Source: Polycladidibacter hongkongensis (GTDB lineage Bacteria > Pseudomonadota > Alphaproteobacteria > Rhizobiales > Stappiaceae). Taken from it: DNA of 61,186 nucleotides. Of this stretch, positions 1 through 8,930 are shown one piece after another; position 1 is the first letter of the stretch, and each line of letters opens with the position of its first letter. The stretch lies in NCBI RefSeq assembly GCF_001561995.1, contig NZ_LLWC01000012.1:1-61186 (forward strand). The letters run 5' to 3'. A program made the translations under genes and the position numbers. The notes under the pieces are model-generated. The model did not search any database, was not told the origin of the DNA, and saw only the letters and a list, made by a program, of their open reading frames with translations.

Positions 1-2
1 AG

Positions 3-1892
3 GTGCACAACGATTTTGCAGGGACGCCGCGCGTTGAGAATAACGGCCCGGGCCGCTACACCATGCAGGATATCGGCGAGCTGGCCTCGCTACTCTATCG
101 CCAGCTGGATGCGCTGGCTTTGGCGCAATCGCGTCAACGCTTGGCAGACCGTGAGCCACCGGCAAGATACGGCATATTTGCCGATGCGCATGTGGATGAC
201 CGCTTTCGTGATGCGGGGGCAGTGCAGACACTGGCCTCCTCTGGCGGCGTCTTGGCGCTGGCACTGACACCAACCGTGCATAATCTGGCGCTGCAAACCG
301 TGGCGACATTGCCCTACACGCTGGAACCAATTGTCGAGCAGCCCCTTAAAAACGACTGCGTGAAAATCAACCGCTTTGCCAATTTCGAGCCTGATCCGGC
401 AGAGATCGAGGTTACTCCTGCCAGCGATTTCTGGGTGGATGTGCGCGAGGAATGGGCCAGCCAACGCACCCGCACCATTCGCGGCGGCGGGCCGCGCACG
501 GTCAGCAGCGTGGAGCAACTGGGCGCCCGCGAGGAACCTGCCAGCTTCATCCGCGCGCAAACGCTGGCAATTGATCTCACCCGCATGGCCGCAGGCGAAC
601 GGTTGGAAACTCTGGAGTTTGACGGCGTGGACATGACGCCCGCAGGCGATCATGTGGCCGATGAGGACGGCGCTTTGCAGATCGCCCTGCAAATCCCTGC
701 GCACACATTCCCCACCGGCGAAAAACTGGTGCGGGTGACGGGCATGGCTGGATCGTGGGCCGAGGCGAGCTTTACCGCCAGAGGGCGCACACTGGTGCAG
801 ATGCGGCGGCGCGTGATCACCCGGTTTGAGCAGGTGCCACGGCGGGTGCGCCGCCGCCGCAATGATCCGCGCGGCCAGATCGTCATATTGCCAGAGCAGG
901 GCCGCCACCTGGGCGCGTTCTGGGTGGAGTTTTGCGCCATTGGCGACAAGGCGAAACCCGTGGTATGCGAGCTGCGCGCCGTTGGCGGTGATGGCGATGT
1001 GCTGGATGAGGTATTGGCGCAAACGCAGGTGGATATGAGCACTGTGAGCGCAGGCAACTGGACACAGTTTGTATTTGCCGATTTGCCTTATTTGCCACGT
1101 GACCGGCGCTATGCGTTGTGCCTGCTCACCGGCGATAATGATCACGCCATTTCCCGCGCCATTGTGGGCAATGCGGTGGATTTTAACGATCAGATCCGCG
1201 TGACGAAAAACGCTTACGCATTGGGCAACGAGGTGGAGAGCTCTACCGGTTCCAGCTGGAACCATTTGCATGACAGTGATTTGAAATTTGCCCTGCAAGC
1301 ACCGCGCTTTACCCAGCTGGAAACCCGGATTTCCCTTGGCATGGTGGCGCTAACCGCCTGCTCGGACCTGCTCATTCGCGCCGCTGTGGAGCTGCCCGAG
1401 GCGGGGTGCAGCGTTCATTTCGAGGTGGAGCGCGCCAGCGGTGAACTGCTGGTGCTTGAGGCCGACACGCCGTTGCAACTGGATGCGTTTTTAGATGAGC
1501 ATGTGGAGGTGTTTGCAGTGCTCAAAGGCACGGCCACCGCCAGCCCGGTACTCATGCCCGGTGTGCAGCTCATCGCCAGCCAATTGGCATCGAGCGGCCA
1601 GTATGTCAGCCGTGCATTCAAAGTGGGCGGTGCGGATAGTCTGCCGGTGCGGGTGGATGCGCGCCTGCCCGTAGGGGCAGGGGCTAAAATTAGCCTGCGC
1701 GATAAAGCGGGTGGCTGGGTGGAGCTACCGCAAACCGATAGCGAGCCGCTGGATCTGCCCGGCTGGCAGGATTTGCGCTTTAGCGCGGATCTCACCGGTC
1801 AATTGGGGCAAATGAGTGCGGTGAAAATCGAGATGACGGGCACACCGGCGGCGCGGCCCTACATTGCGGCCACCCGCGCTGCGGCGATTTAG
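3..1892 (+). CDS. Large phage tail protein (DUF4815-like), probably 5'-truncated by the window edge
   Basis: The frame is open from the first bases, so the GTG at position 3 is probably not the true start and the N-terminus lies outside the window. The readable part is about 629 residues. Residues near 55-150 (YGIFADAHVDDRFRD, TLPYTLEPIVEQP, then ASDFWVDVREEW) resemble the repeated segment of large DUF4815-type tail/baseplate proteins of contractile-tail phages. The C-terminal half looks like beta-rich receptor-binding or fibre-connector sequence. A tail fibre gene follows 15 nt later behind a strong GGAGAGGTGAG ribosome site. In P2 the equivalent position is taken by baseplate/fibre genes I and H. 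The DUF4815 assignment is from memory of the family pattern and is moderate; a phage tail role is well supported by context. Confidence 0.6.
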   Translation: MHNDFAGTPRVENNGPGRYTMQDIGELASLLYRQLDALALAQSRQRLADREPPARYGIFADAHVDDRFRDAGAVQTLASSGGVLALALTPTVHNLALQTVATLPYTLEPIVEQPLKNDCVKINRFANFEPDPAEIEVTPASDFWVDVREEWASQRTRTIRGGGPRTVSSVEQLGAREEPASFIRAQTLAIDLTRMAAGERLETLEFDGVDMTPAGDHVADEDGALQIALQIPAHTFPTGEKLVRVTGMAGSWAEASFTARGRTLVQMRRRVITRFEQVPRRVRRRRNDPRGQIVILPEQGRHLGAFWVEFCAIGDKAKPVVCELRAVGGDGDVLDEVLAQTQVDMSTVSAGNWTQFVFADLPYLPRDRRYALCLLTGDNDHAISRAIVGNAVDFNDQIRVTKNAYALGNEVESSTGSSWNHLHDSDLKFALQAPRFTQLETRISLGMVALTACSDLLIRAAVELPEAGCSVHFEVERASGELLVLEADTPLQLDAFLDEHVEVFAVLKGTATASPVLMPGVQLIASQLASSGQYVSRAFKVGGADSLPVRVDARLPVGAGAKISLRDKAGGWVELPQTDSEPLDLPGWQDLRFSADLTGQLGQMSAVKIEMTGTPAARPYIAATRAAAI

Positions 1893-1907
1893 GAGAGGTG
1901 AGCGGAC

Positions 1908-2867
1908 ATGGCAAAAACGGATAATCTCGGCCTTGATCTGATCGACGGCACCACCAAAAATGTCGCTGAGGAATGGCCCAAAATCAACCATAATGCGCAA
2001 AAACTCGACAGTGAGGTGAGCGCGGTTAAAACGCAAGTCGCGGCCAAAGCGGGGGCCGATCACGGCCACCAGATTGAGGAGGTGCAGGGGCTGGCGCTGG
2101 AGCTGGTCAAGAAAGCCCCGGCCAATCACGGCCATAAACTGGACCAGTTGAGCGATGTTGAGGCGCAGGCCGCGCCCATCGGGGCGGTGCTGGTGAAGCG
2201 CCCCTCCGGCTGGCAGCCACTGCCCGGCGCGGCTGCGGAAATCGCCAAGGTGAAGGATAAGGCCGATGCCGCGACCACAGCCACCGCTCTCCAGCAGGTA
2301 GAGGCAGATGTACAAACAGCGCTAGAGACAAAGGCGGATAAGACAGAGGTTGACGGGTTAAAAAGCTACGTCGGCATAGAAGAAATAATCATTACTAAGT
2401 CAGGCCCATTCCCACTACCTCAAAGCGCTTTCGGTCCTCTGAGTATCGAAGTTGTTGGCGGCGGTGGGTCTAGGATCAGTGGGGAATCCTATACCGGCGC
2501 TGGCGGGTATTCCAAAAAAATACTGTCTCCAATCCCGAGCGGGCTTGTTTTGGATTGCGAAGTAGGGCGCTCCTCCCGGCCCACTGGGGGGACAACATCA
2601 GTGACGGCGGTTGGCGTGAGTATGCACGCTACGGGGGGCAGCAAGGGCAGGAAACGGGGGCTAGGTAGCGGTGGGGACGTAAACCTTGGCGGCGGCCAAA
2701 GCATATACCCCACAGGGGAATATATTCCTATCAAACGCTCCGCCGTATGGCTCGTGCATGGCATGGGTGCGTGGGCGGGGAGTGGCGTTGAAGTAAATGG
2801 GCAGAACGGTGCAATCCGTCTCAGGTATCTAGTCAATAAGCCGTATAATGATGCAATCACCTTGTGA
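1908..2867 (+). CDS. Phage tail fibre protein with glycine-rich C-terminal domain
   Basis: This is a 319-residue structural protein. The N-terminal 160 residues carry short repeated, helix-prone segments with HGH motifs (DHGHQIEEVQ, NHGHKLDQLS) typical of phage fibre shafts, then an Ala/Lys/Asp coiled-coil-like stretch. The C-terminal half is Gly-rich (VGGGGSRISG, GAGGYSKK, GSGGDVNLGGGQS), the pattern of fibre tip domains called glycine-rich in phage annotations. It probably contacts the cell surface. The codon use of the tip is more AT-rich than the shaft, which fits exchange of fibre tips by recombination. The start has a strong ribosome site. The small gene at 2874 begins 6 nt after this stop. 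Confidence 0.7.
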   Translation: MAKTDNLGLDLIDGTTKNVAEEWPKINHNAQKLDSEVSAVKTQVAAKAGADHGHQIEEVQGLALELVKKAPANHGHKLDQLSDVEAQAAPIGAVLVKRPSGWQPLPGAAAEIAKVKDKADAATTATALQQVEADVQTALETKADKTEVDGLKSYVGIEEIIITKSGPFPLPQSAFGPLSIEVVGGGGSRISGESYTGAGGYSKKILSPIPSGLVLDCEVGRSSRPTGGTTSVTAVGVSMHATGGSKGRKRGLGSGGDVNLGGGQSIYPTGEYIPIKRSAVWLVHGMGAWAGSGVEVNGQNGAIRLRYLVNKPYNDAITL

Positions 2868-2873
2868 GGTCAC

Positions 2874-3299
2874 ATGACAGCAACCTTCAAAATATTGTCT
2901 ACGAAAAATGTGATTGTTGGCCGCGCTACCCCTGAGTTTGAAAACTGGCTCACCGGCAAATACGGCGCGGATGGCTGGGAACGTGTTCCGGACCCAGAAC
3001 CAGAGCCCCCAACCCGCACCGAGATAATCACGCAAATCAAAGCCGAAGCACATCGCCGCATTATCGCGTTTTGTCCCGAGTGGAAACAGCGCAACCTGAC
3101 AGCTCGCGGCACCGAGTTTGCGCTTAAACTCTCGCAGGGCGGCACACTCACTGCGGCAGAGCAGGCAGAGGTCGAGGCTGGGCAGGCGATCTGGGACCAC
3201 ATCACCGCTATCCGCAATGCGTCGGATGCACTTGAGGCCATGGAGCCACTGCCTGATGACATAACCGCCGCTGAGCTGTGGCCTGATACGCCAGACTAA
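2874..3299 (+). CDS. Small phage tail-region protein, possibly a fibre-assembly or gpG-like partner
   Basis: This is a 141-residue acidic, mostly helical protein directly after the fibre gene (6 nt gap, ribosome site TGAGGT). Residues 40-130 contain a proline-rich linker (PDPEPEPPTRTEI) followed by helices ending in TAAEQAEVEAGQAIWDHITAIRNA. That pattern is common in small proteins encoded next to phage fibres. In P2 this position is taken by the fibre-assembly chaperone gene G, but I see no specific tail-fibre-assembly motif. Function is inferred from position only. The gene is the last one before a clear terminator. Confidence 0.55.
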   Translation: MTATFKILSTKNVIVGRATPEFENWLTGKYGADGWERVPDPEPEPPTRTEIITQIKAEAHRRIIAFCPEWKQRNLTARGTEFALKLSQGGTLTAAEQAEVEAGQAIWDHITAIRNASDALEAMEPLPDDITAAELWPDTPD

Positions 3300-3332
3300 A
3301 CCACGAAAACCATAACCCCATAGTTAAACCAC

Positions 3333-3356
3333 CCCGCCCACTGAGGCGGGTTTTTT
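3333..3356 (+). terminator. Rho-independent terminator between fibre module and tail sheath module
   Basis: A CCCGCC stem (3333-3338) pairs with GGCGGG (3345-3350), followed by six T. It closes the fibre transcription unit before gene FI. In P2 the same interval between gene G and gene FI is where the moron genes Z/fun are inserted. Confidence 0.85.
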
Positions 3357-3399
3357 ATTGCCTGCCGTCCGGCGGGGCGACACGCGATGGAGACCAGAC

Positions 3400-4671
3400 A
3401 TGAGCAAAATTATCGTTGGCTCTCGGGCCAGCTGGAGTATGGGCGGCGAGCCCCGCCCCGTCCGCAATGCGGATTTTTCCACCCTTGGCATTATCGGCAC
3501 CGCGCCAAACAAGGCCGCTGAGCTGGAATTTAACCGCTGCTACACTGCGGCCAGTAATGATGCAGCATTTTGGAAAAAGCTGGGCGATGGCCCCATTGCC
3601 GAGCAAGTGCGGGCCAGCGCCATGGCACTGGCCGAGGGCATACACGCCCACTGGGTCACCATTGTCATCGTGCCGGAAGGGGAGAGCGACGATGCGCTCA
3701 CCAAGGCGCGGCAGGAGGTGGCCAATGTGGCCGGTGATCCGGTGCTTGGCACTGGTATCTACACGTTTAAATCAGCGCCCGCGCATCAGGCGCGCACGCC
3801 GCGGCTGCTCTCTATCGCGGGTGGACTTTCTGCTGTGGAGCCGGCCGGCGGCGGCGCTAATCCGGCGGTGCAGGCCATGGCGGCGGTGTGTGACGCGCTT
3901 TACGGATTTGGCTTTGTGGATGGCAGCAGCAGCACACTGGCCGGTGCCACAACGCAGCGCGGGCTCTACACCTCCAAGCGGCTGCACATTATCGAGACAG
4001 CGGTAGAGGTGGCGCGGCCCGATGGTACGGCGATCAAACCGGCGTCCGGTTACGTTTGCGGCCTACAGGCTGCGGTTGACTACGAGCACGGCGGCATTCC
4101 CAGCCATGTGGCCGGTATGCGCGAGATCCGCGTGGCGGGGCCTGCCCGGGAGATCCCGTTCGCGCTCAATGATGGCAGCACCGAGGGGCAGCGTTTGCTG
4201 GAGCTTGGCCTCGGTATTCTGGTGCGCGGCGATGCGGCCTCCGATTTTGCGGCCAGTGATGGCGGTACGCTCTACATCGGCGCGCATACCTGCGCCAATG
4301 AACCACTGGAGCAGTTCATCAACGTGGTGCGCATGCAGGACTACATCGCCGTTAACCTGATGAAGGCGCTGCGGCCGTTTTTCGTCAAATACAACATGGC
4401 CGAGCGCGCGGTGCGGCAAGCGGCGGTGAAAACCCAGCAGCTATGGCTGAGCAAGCTGGCCCATAAAAATGTGATCTATCCGGACCCGCGGGTGAAGTTT
4501 GTCCCCGGCCCCAGCGCGCCGGAGGATTGGCGTCAGGGTAAATTTGTCACCACCGCTGCGGCAGAGCCCTCCGCTCCGCTGATGCGTATTGACACGCAGA
4601 TTACGCGGGACCGGCAGGCGATCGAGCTGGAGATCGCGCAGATGCAGGCGTGGAGCGCCAACTACCTCTAG
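3400..4671 (+). CDS. Contractile tail sheath protein (P2 gpFI-type)
   Basis: This is the major sheath subunit that contracts around the tube. I chose the ATG at 3400 (ribosome site GGAG 8 nt before it) over the earlier in-frame ATG at 3358, which would lie in the terminator tail. The product is 423 residues, close to the P2 FI size. Typical features are an N-terminal region with FSTLGIIGTAP and the C-terminal segment FINVVRMQDYIAVNLMKALRPF, matching the conserved end of sheath proteins where a helix packs against the tube. The tail tube gene follows 56 nt later. Codon use is even and high-GC, unlike the cargo block downstream. Confidence 0.9.
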   Translation: MSKIIVGSRASWSMGGEPRPVRNADFSTLGIIGTAPNKAAELEFNRCYTAASNDAAFWKKLGDGPIAEQVRASAMALAEGIHAHWVTIVIVPEGESDDALTKARQEVANVAGDPVLGTGIYTFKSAPAHQARTPRLLSIAGGLSAVEPAGGGANPAVQAMAAVCDALYGFGFVDGSSSTLAGATTQRGLYTSKRLHIIETAVEVARPDGTAIKPASGYVCGLQAAVDYEHGGIPSHVAGMREIRVAGPAREIPFALNDGSTEGQRLLELGLGILVRGDAASDFAASDGGTLYIGAHTCANEPLEQFINVVRMQDYIAVNLMKALRPFFVKYNMAERAVRQAAVKTQQLWLSKLAHKNVIYPDPRVKFVPGPSAPEDWRQGKFVTTAAAEPSAPLMRIDTQITRDRQAIELEIAQMQAWSANYL

Positions 4672-4727
4672 GCCCACGCTGGCCTACATGGTGAAGCCCT
4701 GATTTTTTAAAGCAACTGGAGGCATTT

Positions 4728-5249
4728 ATGGCCGAAACATTCCGCATATTGAAAAAGGTGAGCGCCACCTGTTCGGCGCTGCCCGATGTACTGTTGAAAA
4801 ACACCATCGAGGAGGTGGCGCTGCCGAACCTTGAAGAGGTTTTTGAGGATTTCGAGGGCGCAGGCAATGCGGGGCATACCGTGGAATTTTCCACCGGCCT
4901 GCGCGAAAAACTGGAGGTCACCCTAAAACTCATGGGCACCCATAGCGAGCTGCTGCCCGCCTTTGGCCAGCGTGCCATCTGGACGCTGAACGGCGTTGTC
5001 GAGGATGAGCGCGATGGCAGCCAGCAGGCGCTGGAGGCAGAGATCACCGGCCAGCTGGCCAAACTTACCGCCGACAGCAAAAGCGGGCGCGGCCTGCATG
5101 GCCACGATGCGGCGCTCAAGGGGATTATGAGTTACCGCCTCACCGACAATGGCGCGGTGGTGTATCACTGGGACTATTTCGGCGAGGCGGGGCCCGTCAT
5201 CGGCGGCATCGATCGCGGCCTGCGTGAACGCCAGATCCTGATGGGCTAG
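4728..5249 (+). CDS. Major tail tube protein (P2 gpFII-type)
   Basis: This 173-residue protein forms the inner tube of a contractile tail. Size, position directly after the sheath gene, and the N-terminal pattern (RILKKVSATCSALPDVLLKNTIEEVALPNLEEV) fit gpFII proteins. The segment DNGAVVYHWDYFGEAGPVIGGIDRGLRERQILMG is the usual C-terminal end. The ribosome site is TGGAGG at a good distance from the ATG. It precedes the chaperone gene, as in P2. Confidence 0.88.
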   Translation: MAETFRILKKVSATCSALPDVLLKNTIEEVALPNLEEVFEDFEGAGNAGHTVEFSTGLREKLEVTLKLMGTHSELLPAFGQRAIWTLNGVVEDERDGSQQALEAEITGQLAKLTADSKSGRGLHGHDAALKGIMSYRLTDNGAVVYHWDYFGEAGPVIGGIDRGLRERQILMG

Positions 5250-5322
5250 GCGCAGCGGCGAATTAACTATCATTCACCCCTGAGGCGGGCCGCATGGGTC
5301 CGCCATTATTATGAGGTTTTAT

Positions 5323-5652
5323 ATGGACCAGATTGCTGTGATTGCCCATGAGGACGGGGCGGAGAAAATTATTCAAACCCTGCATCTGCCGCTAAAAACC
5401 GATGATGGCGCTGAGCAGGCAACGCTGATTTACCGCGAGCCGTCGCTGAGCCAAATTCGCAAAATCGATGAAGCGTTTAACGAGCGCGGTGCATTGGCGG
5501 GGCGGCTGGCGGCCATTGCGGCCATGAGCGGGGTCGCGGAGGATGAATTGCTGAAGGGCCTGCACCGACGCGATTGGGAAACAGCTGGGGCGATTGTGGA
5601 TCGGCTGTTTTTCGGGATTGCCACTGAGGGTGACGCCAAAAAAAACAGTTAG
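5323..5652 (+). CDS. Tail assembly chaperone, short form (P2 gpE-like)
   Basis: This 109-residue acidic helical protein sits between tail tube and tape measure genes, the position of P2 gpE. I chose the ATG at 5323 because a TGAGG ribosome site lies 6-7 nt before it; the ATG at 5311 is part of that site. The last codons are GCC AAA AAA AAC AGT TAG. They contain a canonical slippery heptamer (A AAA AAC), after which the -1 frame stays open for 55 codons. In P2-like phages a conserved -1 frameshift here makes a longer chaperone form that helps assemble the tail around the tape measure protein. Confidence 0.8.
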   Translation: MDQIAVIAHEDGAEKIIQTLHLPLKTDDGAEQATLIYREPSLSQIRKIDEAFNERGALAGRLAAIAAMSGVAEDELLKGLHRRDWETAGAIVDRLFFGIATEGDAKKNS

Positions 5653-5813
5653 CGCCGCTGGCAGCATGGCGCGGCTGGCAGTTGCCGCGCCGCCGCGCGC
5701 GCGAACTGGAGGCGTTTGCGCTGCTGGCGCGCACCTACGCGCTTTCCATGAAAGAATTTGAACAGCTTTCCTTAAGTGAAATCAAAGCATTGCTAAAGAG
5801 CATTGATAAATGA
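5323..5813 (+). CDS. Tail assembly chaperone, frameshifted long form (gpE+E'-like)
   Basis: Reading 5323-5646 in frame 0, slipping one base back at A AAA AAC and continuing from base 5646 in the -1 frame gives a 163-residue fusion ending at TGA 5811-5813. The extension begins QLAPLAAAW and ends with SMKEFEQLSLSEIKALLKSI. That resembles the short GpE-type domain, with an aromatic or Met residue, a Leu-Ser-Leu turn and an amphipathic helix. The extension has no credible ribosome site of its own; its only in-frame ATG (5748-5750) comes late, and no SD precedes it. The tape measure gene starts 12 nt after its stop. That the shift occurs is inferred from the slippery site, the open -1 frame and the known P2-family mechanism. 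Confidence 0.7.
5640..5646 (+). promoter_or_regulatory. -1 ribosomal frameshift slippery heptamer A AAA AAC
   Basis: The heptamer sits in an eight-A run and is in the correct phase (A | AAA | AAC relative to frame 0). It comes two codons before the frame-0 stop. GC-rich sequence just downstream (5651-5700, rich in GCGC) could form a stimulatory structure, but I did not fold it. Confidence 0.7.
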
Positions 5814-5824
5814 GGTGATGCCCC

Positions 5825-8263
5825 ATGAGCCGGACAACAGTTGAAACCTCGCTCTCCGTAAAAGCGATTAACCAGCTTTCTGCGCCGCTGAAGAAAATGG
5901 CGGGTGATACCAGCAAATTTGCGCAGGCCGCCAAGAATGATCTGGCAAAGCTGGAGCGATTGCGCGGGCCGGTGCGGCTCATTGAGGATTTTCGCGGGGC
6001 CGAGCACGCCAGCAAAAGTGCGCAGGCAAAATTCCAGCGGCTGCGCGACCGTGTCCGCACGCTGAAAACCGAGATCAAGGCAACTGAAAACCCGACCAAG
6101 GCCATGCGGCGGGCGCTGGACAGTGCCCGCAAAGCTGCCGAAAAAGCCAACCGCCAGTGGCGGGAAACCACAGGTGCGGTGAAAGAAAAGCGCCGGGCCA
6201 TGGACAAAGCGGGCATTGCTACCAGAAAACTGGCGGAAGAGGAGGAGCGGCTAACGCGAGAACTGCGCGGCTCCAAATCCGCGCTGGATAGCAATTGGCG
6301 TGCCTATAAAACCCATTTGCAACAGCGCGAGCGGGCCATGGAGCGCCACCGGCAGTTTCAGGAGCGTATGCAGCGCGGCATGGCGAAAGTGGGGGCGGGC
6401 GTCGCGGCAGGCTACGGAGTTGCCCGAGCTGGTGGTTATGCCTGGCGCAAAATCACCAGCGAGGCGCAGTACAAGCAGGACCTGACCCGTTTTGGCATTA
6501 AGGCCGAGATTGCCGATGAAGGGGCAAAAGACAAGCAAGGCAACCGCAAAATAGGCGTTGATGATTTTGATGCGCGCATCAACGCGGTGGCGCGCACCTA
6601 CGCCATGGATCGTTTTGAAATTGCCCGTGCAGCGTTTACAGCAGCGGAAGCGGGCATGAGCGCGGATGATATTTTTGCAGCCCTGCCCACATGGGGGAAA
6701 ATGGGACAGGTGTCGCTGGCCGAACAAACGGATCTGGTGAACCTGACAGACAGTCATCTGCGGCACTTGGGAATATCGAAAGACAACCTCGATAAAGCCT
6801 TGCAAATTCAATACGCCATTGGCAATGCGGGCAAGTTTGAAATGGATGCCATGGCCAAGTATGGCGCCACCATCGGCGCGAATATGAAGGCGTTTGGCTG
6901 GACCGGCATGGATGCGGTGGCTGGCATGTCTGCCGCGCTGCAGGTGAGCCGCAATGCAACGGGTGATGACAGCACCGCTGCCAACAATATGAGTAACTTT
7001 TTCTCAGCCCTTGGACAGCGGGAAACAAAAGAGAGATTTAGCAAGGCTGGGATCTCCATCGAGGATGAGTGGAAAGCCGCCATTGCTGCGGGCGCCGATC
7101 CGCTGCTTCACATGGTTGAGGTTATCCGCGATCACACAGGCGGCGACCAGTTTCGCATGGCCGAGCTGCTCGGCGATCGGCAGGCGCGTGATTTTGCTGT
7201 GGCGATGGCGCAGCAGCTGGAGGATTATCTGGGATACAAGGGGGTTGCCGATAAATCGGAGGGTGTGGTCACCCGCGATCTGGCCCGGATCCTGCACACA
7301 CCGGCGGCGGATCTGGCCCGCGCCGCGCAGTCGCTGGAGCGCATCACCGGCAATGTGGCCGGATCATTGCAGGGCGCTGCTGCGGGCGCAGCACGTAGCA
7401 CCCAAGGCACGCTTGACAAGGTTGAGGATTTCACCGCGCAAAACCCGGGTACAACGGCGGCAATAGCCGGTGCCGCAGCAGCGGGAACAACTGTCGTTGG
7501 CGGCTGGAGCGCCTACAAAATGTTCAGTGGTGCCCGCGAGATGCTAAAGGGCCTGCGTGGGCTGGGTGTGCGCGGGGCGGTTTCCGGCTCAACTGGGACT
7601 GGCGTTGCCACAGGGGCGGCAACAGGCAGTGCGCTTGGTAGGGCCGCAGGTTGGAGCGGACGGTTGGTCGGGCGTTTTGCCGGGCCTATCGGCTTGGGGC
7701 TGCTTGGCTATGAGACTATTGAATATTTGCGTGGTTTACGCGGGGAAAAAAGCCAAGAGCAGGTTGATGGCGAGCTTAAAGCACTGATGCGCACACCCTC
7801 GGCGACTGCGTCTGGCAAAACGGCTGCCGATGACGGCTTGGCAGAATTGCGCGGACTGCTGGCAGACGTGGAGCGGCAGATTGCGCAGATCAACCCAAAC
7901 GGCCCGTTGGCAAGCACTTTGCTGCGGCCACTGGAGGCGGAGCGCGATGCTCTGGCCGCAGATATTGCCGAGATAGAGCGGGATATCGAGCGTTTTTCGC
8001 GGGAGATTGGTAGGGCGGCAGATGCGGCGCAAAACGCTGCGGCTGGCTTTAACCGCGCGGGCGGCAGTGCAGGGGCAGGGAATGATGCCGGGGCGGGCGC
8101 CAGTGGGCCCCAAGCTCCGTTGCAGCCGATGAGCTACCAGCCCACCATTCATATTCAAGGGGGCGGTAATCCGGAGGAAATCGCACAGGCGGTGCGTACC
8201 GCGATCGATGACAGCTACGCGCTGATGCGCGATCGCGCCTACCACAATCGCACATTCGCCTGA
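5825..8263 (+). CDS. Phage tail tape measure protein (P2 gpT-type)
   Basis: At 812 residues this is the longest gene of the tail module, and it sets tail length. The N-terminal 200 residues are a charged coiled coil (repeated K/R/E/A heptads, e.g. KSAQAKFQRLRDRVRTLKTE). The middle part (about 205-500) has the ordered TP901/P2-type tape measure region with FGIKAEIADEG, FTAAEAGMSADDI and GANMKAFGWTGMDAVAGMSAAL. Hydrophobic segments follow at about 540-640 (TTAAIAGAAAAGTTVVGGW, FAGPIGLGLLGYETIEYL). A second short coiled coil lies near 670-735. The start has GAGGTGATG just upstream and overlaps the end of the E' reading frame region. Confidence 0.92.
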   Translation: MSRTTVETSLSVKAINQLSAPLKKMAGDTSKFAQAAKNDLAKLERLRGPVRLIEDFRGAEHASKSAQAKFQRLRDRVRTLKTEIKATENPTKAMRRALDSARKAAEKANRQWRETTGAVKEKRRAMDKAGIATRKLAEEEERLTRELRGSKSALDSNWRAYKTHLQQRERAMERHRQFQERMQRGMAKVGAGVAAGYGVARAGGYAWRKITSEAQYKQDLTRFGIKAEIADEGAKDKQGNRKIGVDDFDARINAVARTYAMDRFEIARAAFTAAEAGMSADDIFAALPTWGKMGQVSLAEQTDLVNLTDSHLRHLGISKDNLDKALQIQYAIGNAGKFEMDAMAKYGATIGANMKAFGWTGMDAVAGMSAALQVSRNATGDDSTAANNMSNFFSALGQRETKERFSKAGISIEDEWKAAIAAGADPLLHMVEVIRDHTGGDQFRMAELLGDRQARDFAVAMAQQLEDYLGYKGVADKSEGVVTRDLARILHTPAADLARAAQSLERITGNVAGSLQGAAAGAARSTQGTLDKVEDFTAQNPGTTAAIAGAAAAGTTVVGGWSAYKMFSGAREMLKGLRGLGVRGAVSGSTGTGVATGAATGSALGRAAGWSGRLVGRFAGPIGLGLLGYETIEYLRGLRGEKSQEQVDGELKALMRTPSATASGKTAADDGLAELRGLLADVERQIAQINPNGPLASTLLRPLEAERDALAADIAEIERDIERFSREIGRAADAAQNAAAGFNRAGGSAGAGNDAGAGASGPQAPLQPMSYQPTIHIQGGGNPEEIAQAVRTAIDDSYALMRDRAYHNRTFA

Positions 8264-8315
8264 TCCGGATCGGGGCGAATGGCGCAGAGCTGCAATGAAC
8301 AGCTAAGGGGGACTT

Positions 8316-8906
8316 ATGTCGGTTACTTATATTTTTGGCGGCGTGATGTTCGAGGGGCAGGCTATTGGCTCCATGCAGCTCTCGCGCGAGGCCGGCAATC
8401 GGATTGCGCGCCATCAGGTGCTGGATGGTGGCATCGCCATGGAGCGGGTTGGTACTGGGGAAGAACCCTTTGCGATCACGGGTGTGCTGGCGCCGTTTGC
8501 CGGTTTTTCCGCGCTCGATCTTATGGGGCAATTGCGCGCAATACAGGCGAGCCCACAGTTGCTCATGCGCGGCGATGGCCGCCTGCTTGGCTGGTACCTC
8601 TTGGAAAATCTTTCCGAGAAACACCAGTACATCAGCGGCGGCGGAACGGGGCGCAAGGTGGAGTTTACCGCCAAGTTTACTCGCATGGGCGGGGCAGGTG
8701 GCGGGGTATCCGGCCTCCCTGTTTTGGGATCACTCCCGCAGATTGCGCAGATGCCTGGCGTGGGGGCGCTAACCACGCTTTCCGGTTTGCCGGGGACGGC
8801 GGCCATACCTGGGCTGAGCAAAATCTCGCAAATTCTAGGCGGTGCGCGGCAGGTGGCAAACCAGGTGGCGCAGGTGCAGAAATTTGTCACCAAGCTGTTT
8901 TCGTAG
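8316..8906 (+). CDS. Phage tail protein (P2 gpU-type)
   Basis: This 196-residue protein completes the tail tip side of the tube in P2-like phages. It opens with MFEGQAIGSMQLSREAGNRIARHQVLDG, the first domain of GpU-type proteins. The run ALDLMGQLRAIQASPQLLMRGDGRLLGWYLLENLSEKHQY is also typical of the family. A Gly/Pro-rich C-terminal tail follows. A GGGG ribosome site precedes the ATG. Gene order T-U-X-D is kept. Confidence 0.88.
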   Translation: MSVTYIFGGVMFEGQAIGSMQLSREAGNRIARHQVLDGGIAMERVGTGEEPFAITGVLAPFAGFSALDLMGQLRAIQASPQLLMRGDGRLLGWYLLENLSEKHQYISGGGTGRKVEFTAKFTRMGGAGGGVSGLPVLGSLPQIAQMPGVGALTTLSGLPGTAAIPGLSKISQILGGARQVANQVAQVQKFVTKLFS

Positions 8907-8930
8907 GCTGCGCGGCAACGGGAGGTTGGG

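Noticed and set aside
90-1298. 402-codon minus-strand frame opposite the first tail gene
   Set aside because: Composition (His, Arg, Ala-rich) and location are those of a shadow frame; the plus frame has tail-protein features.
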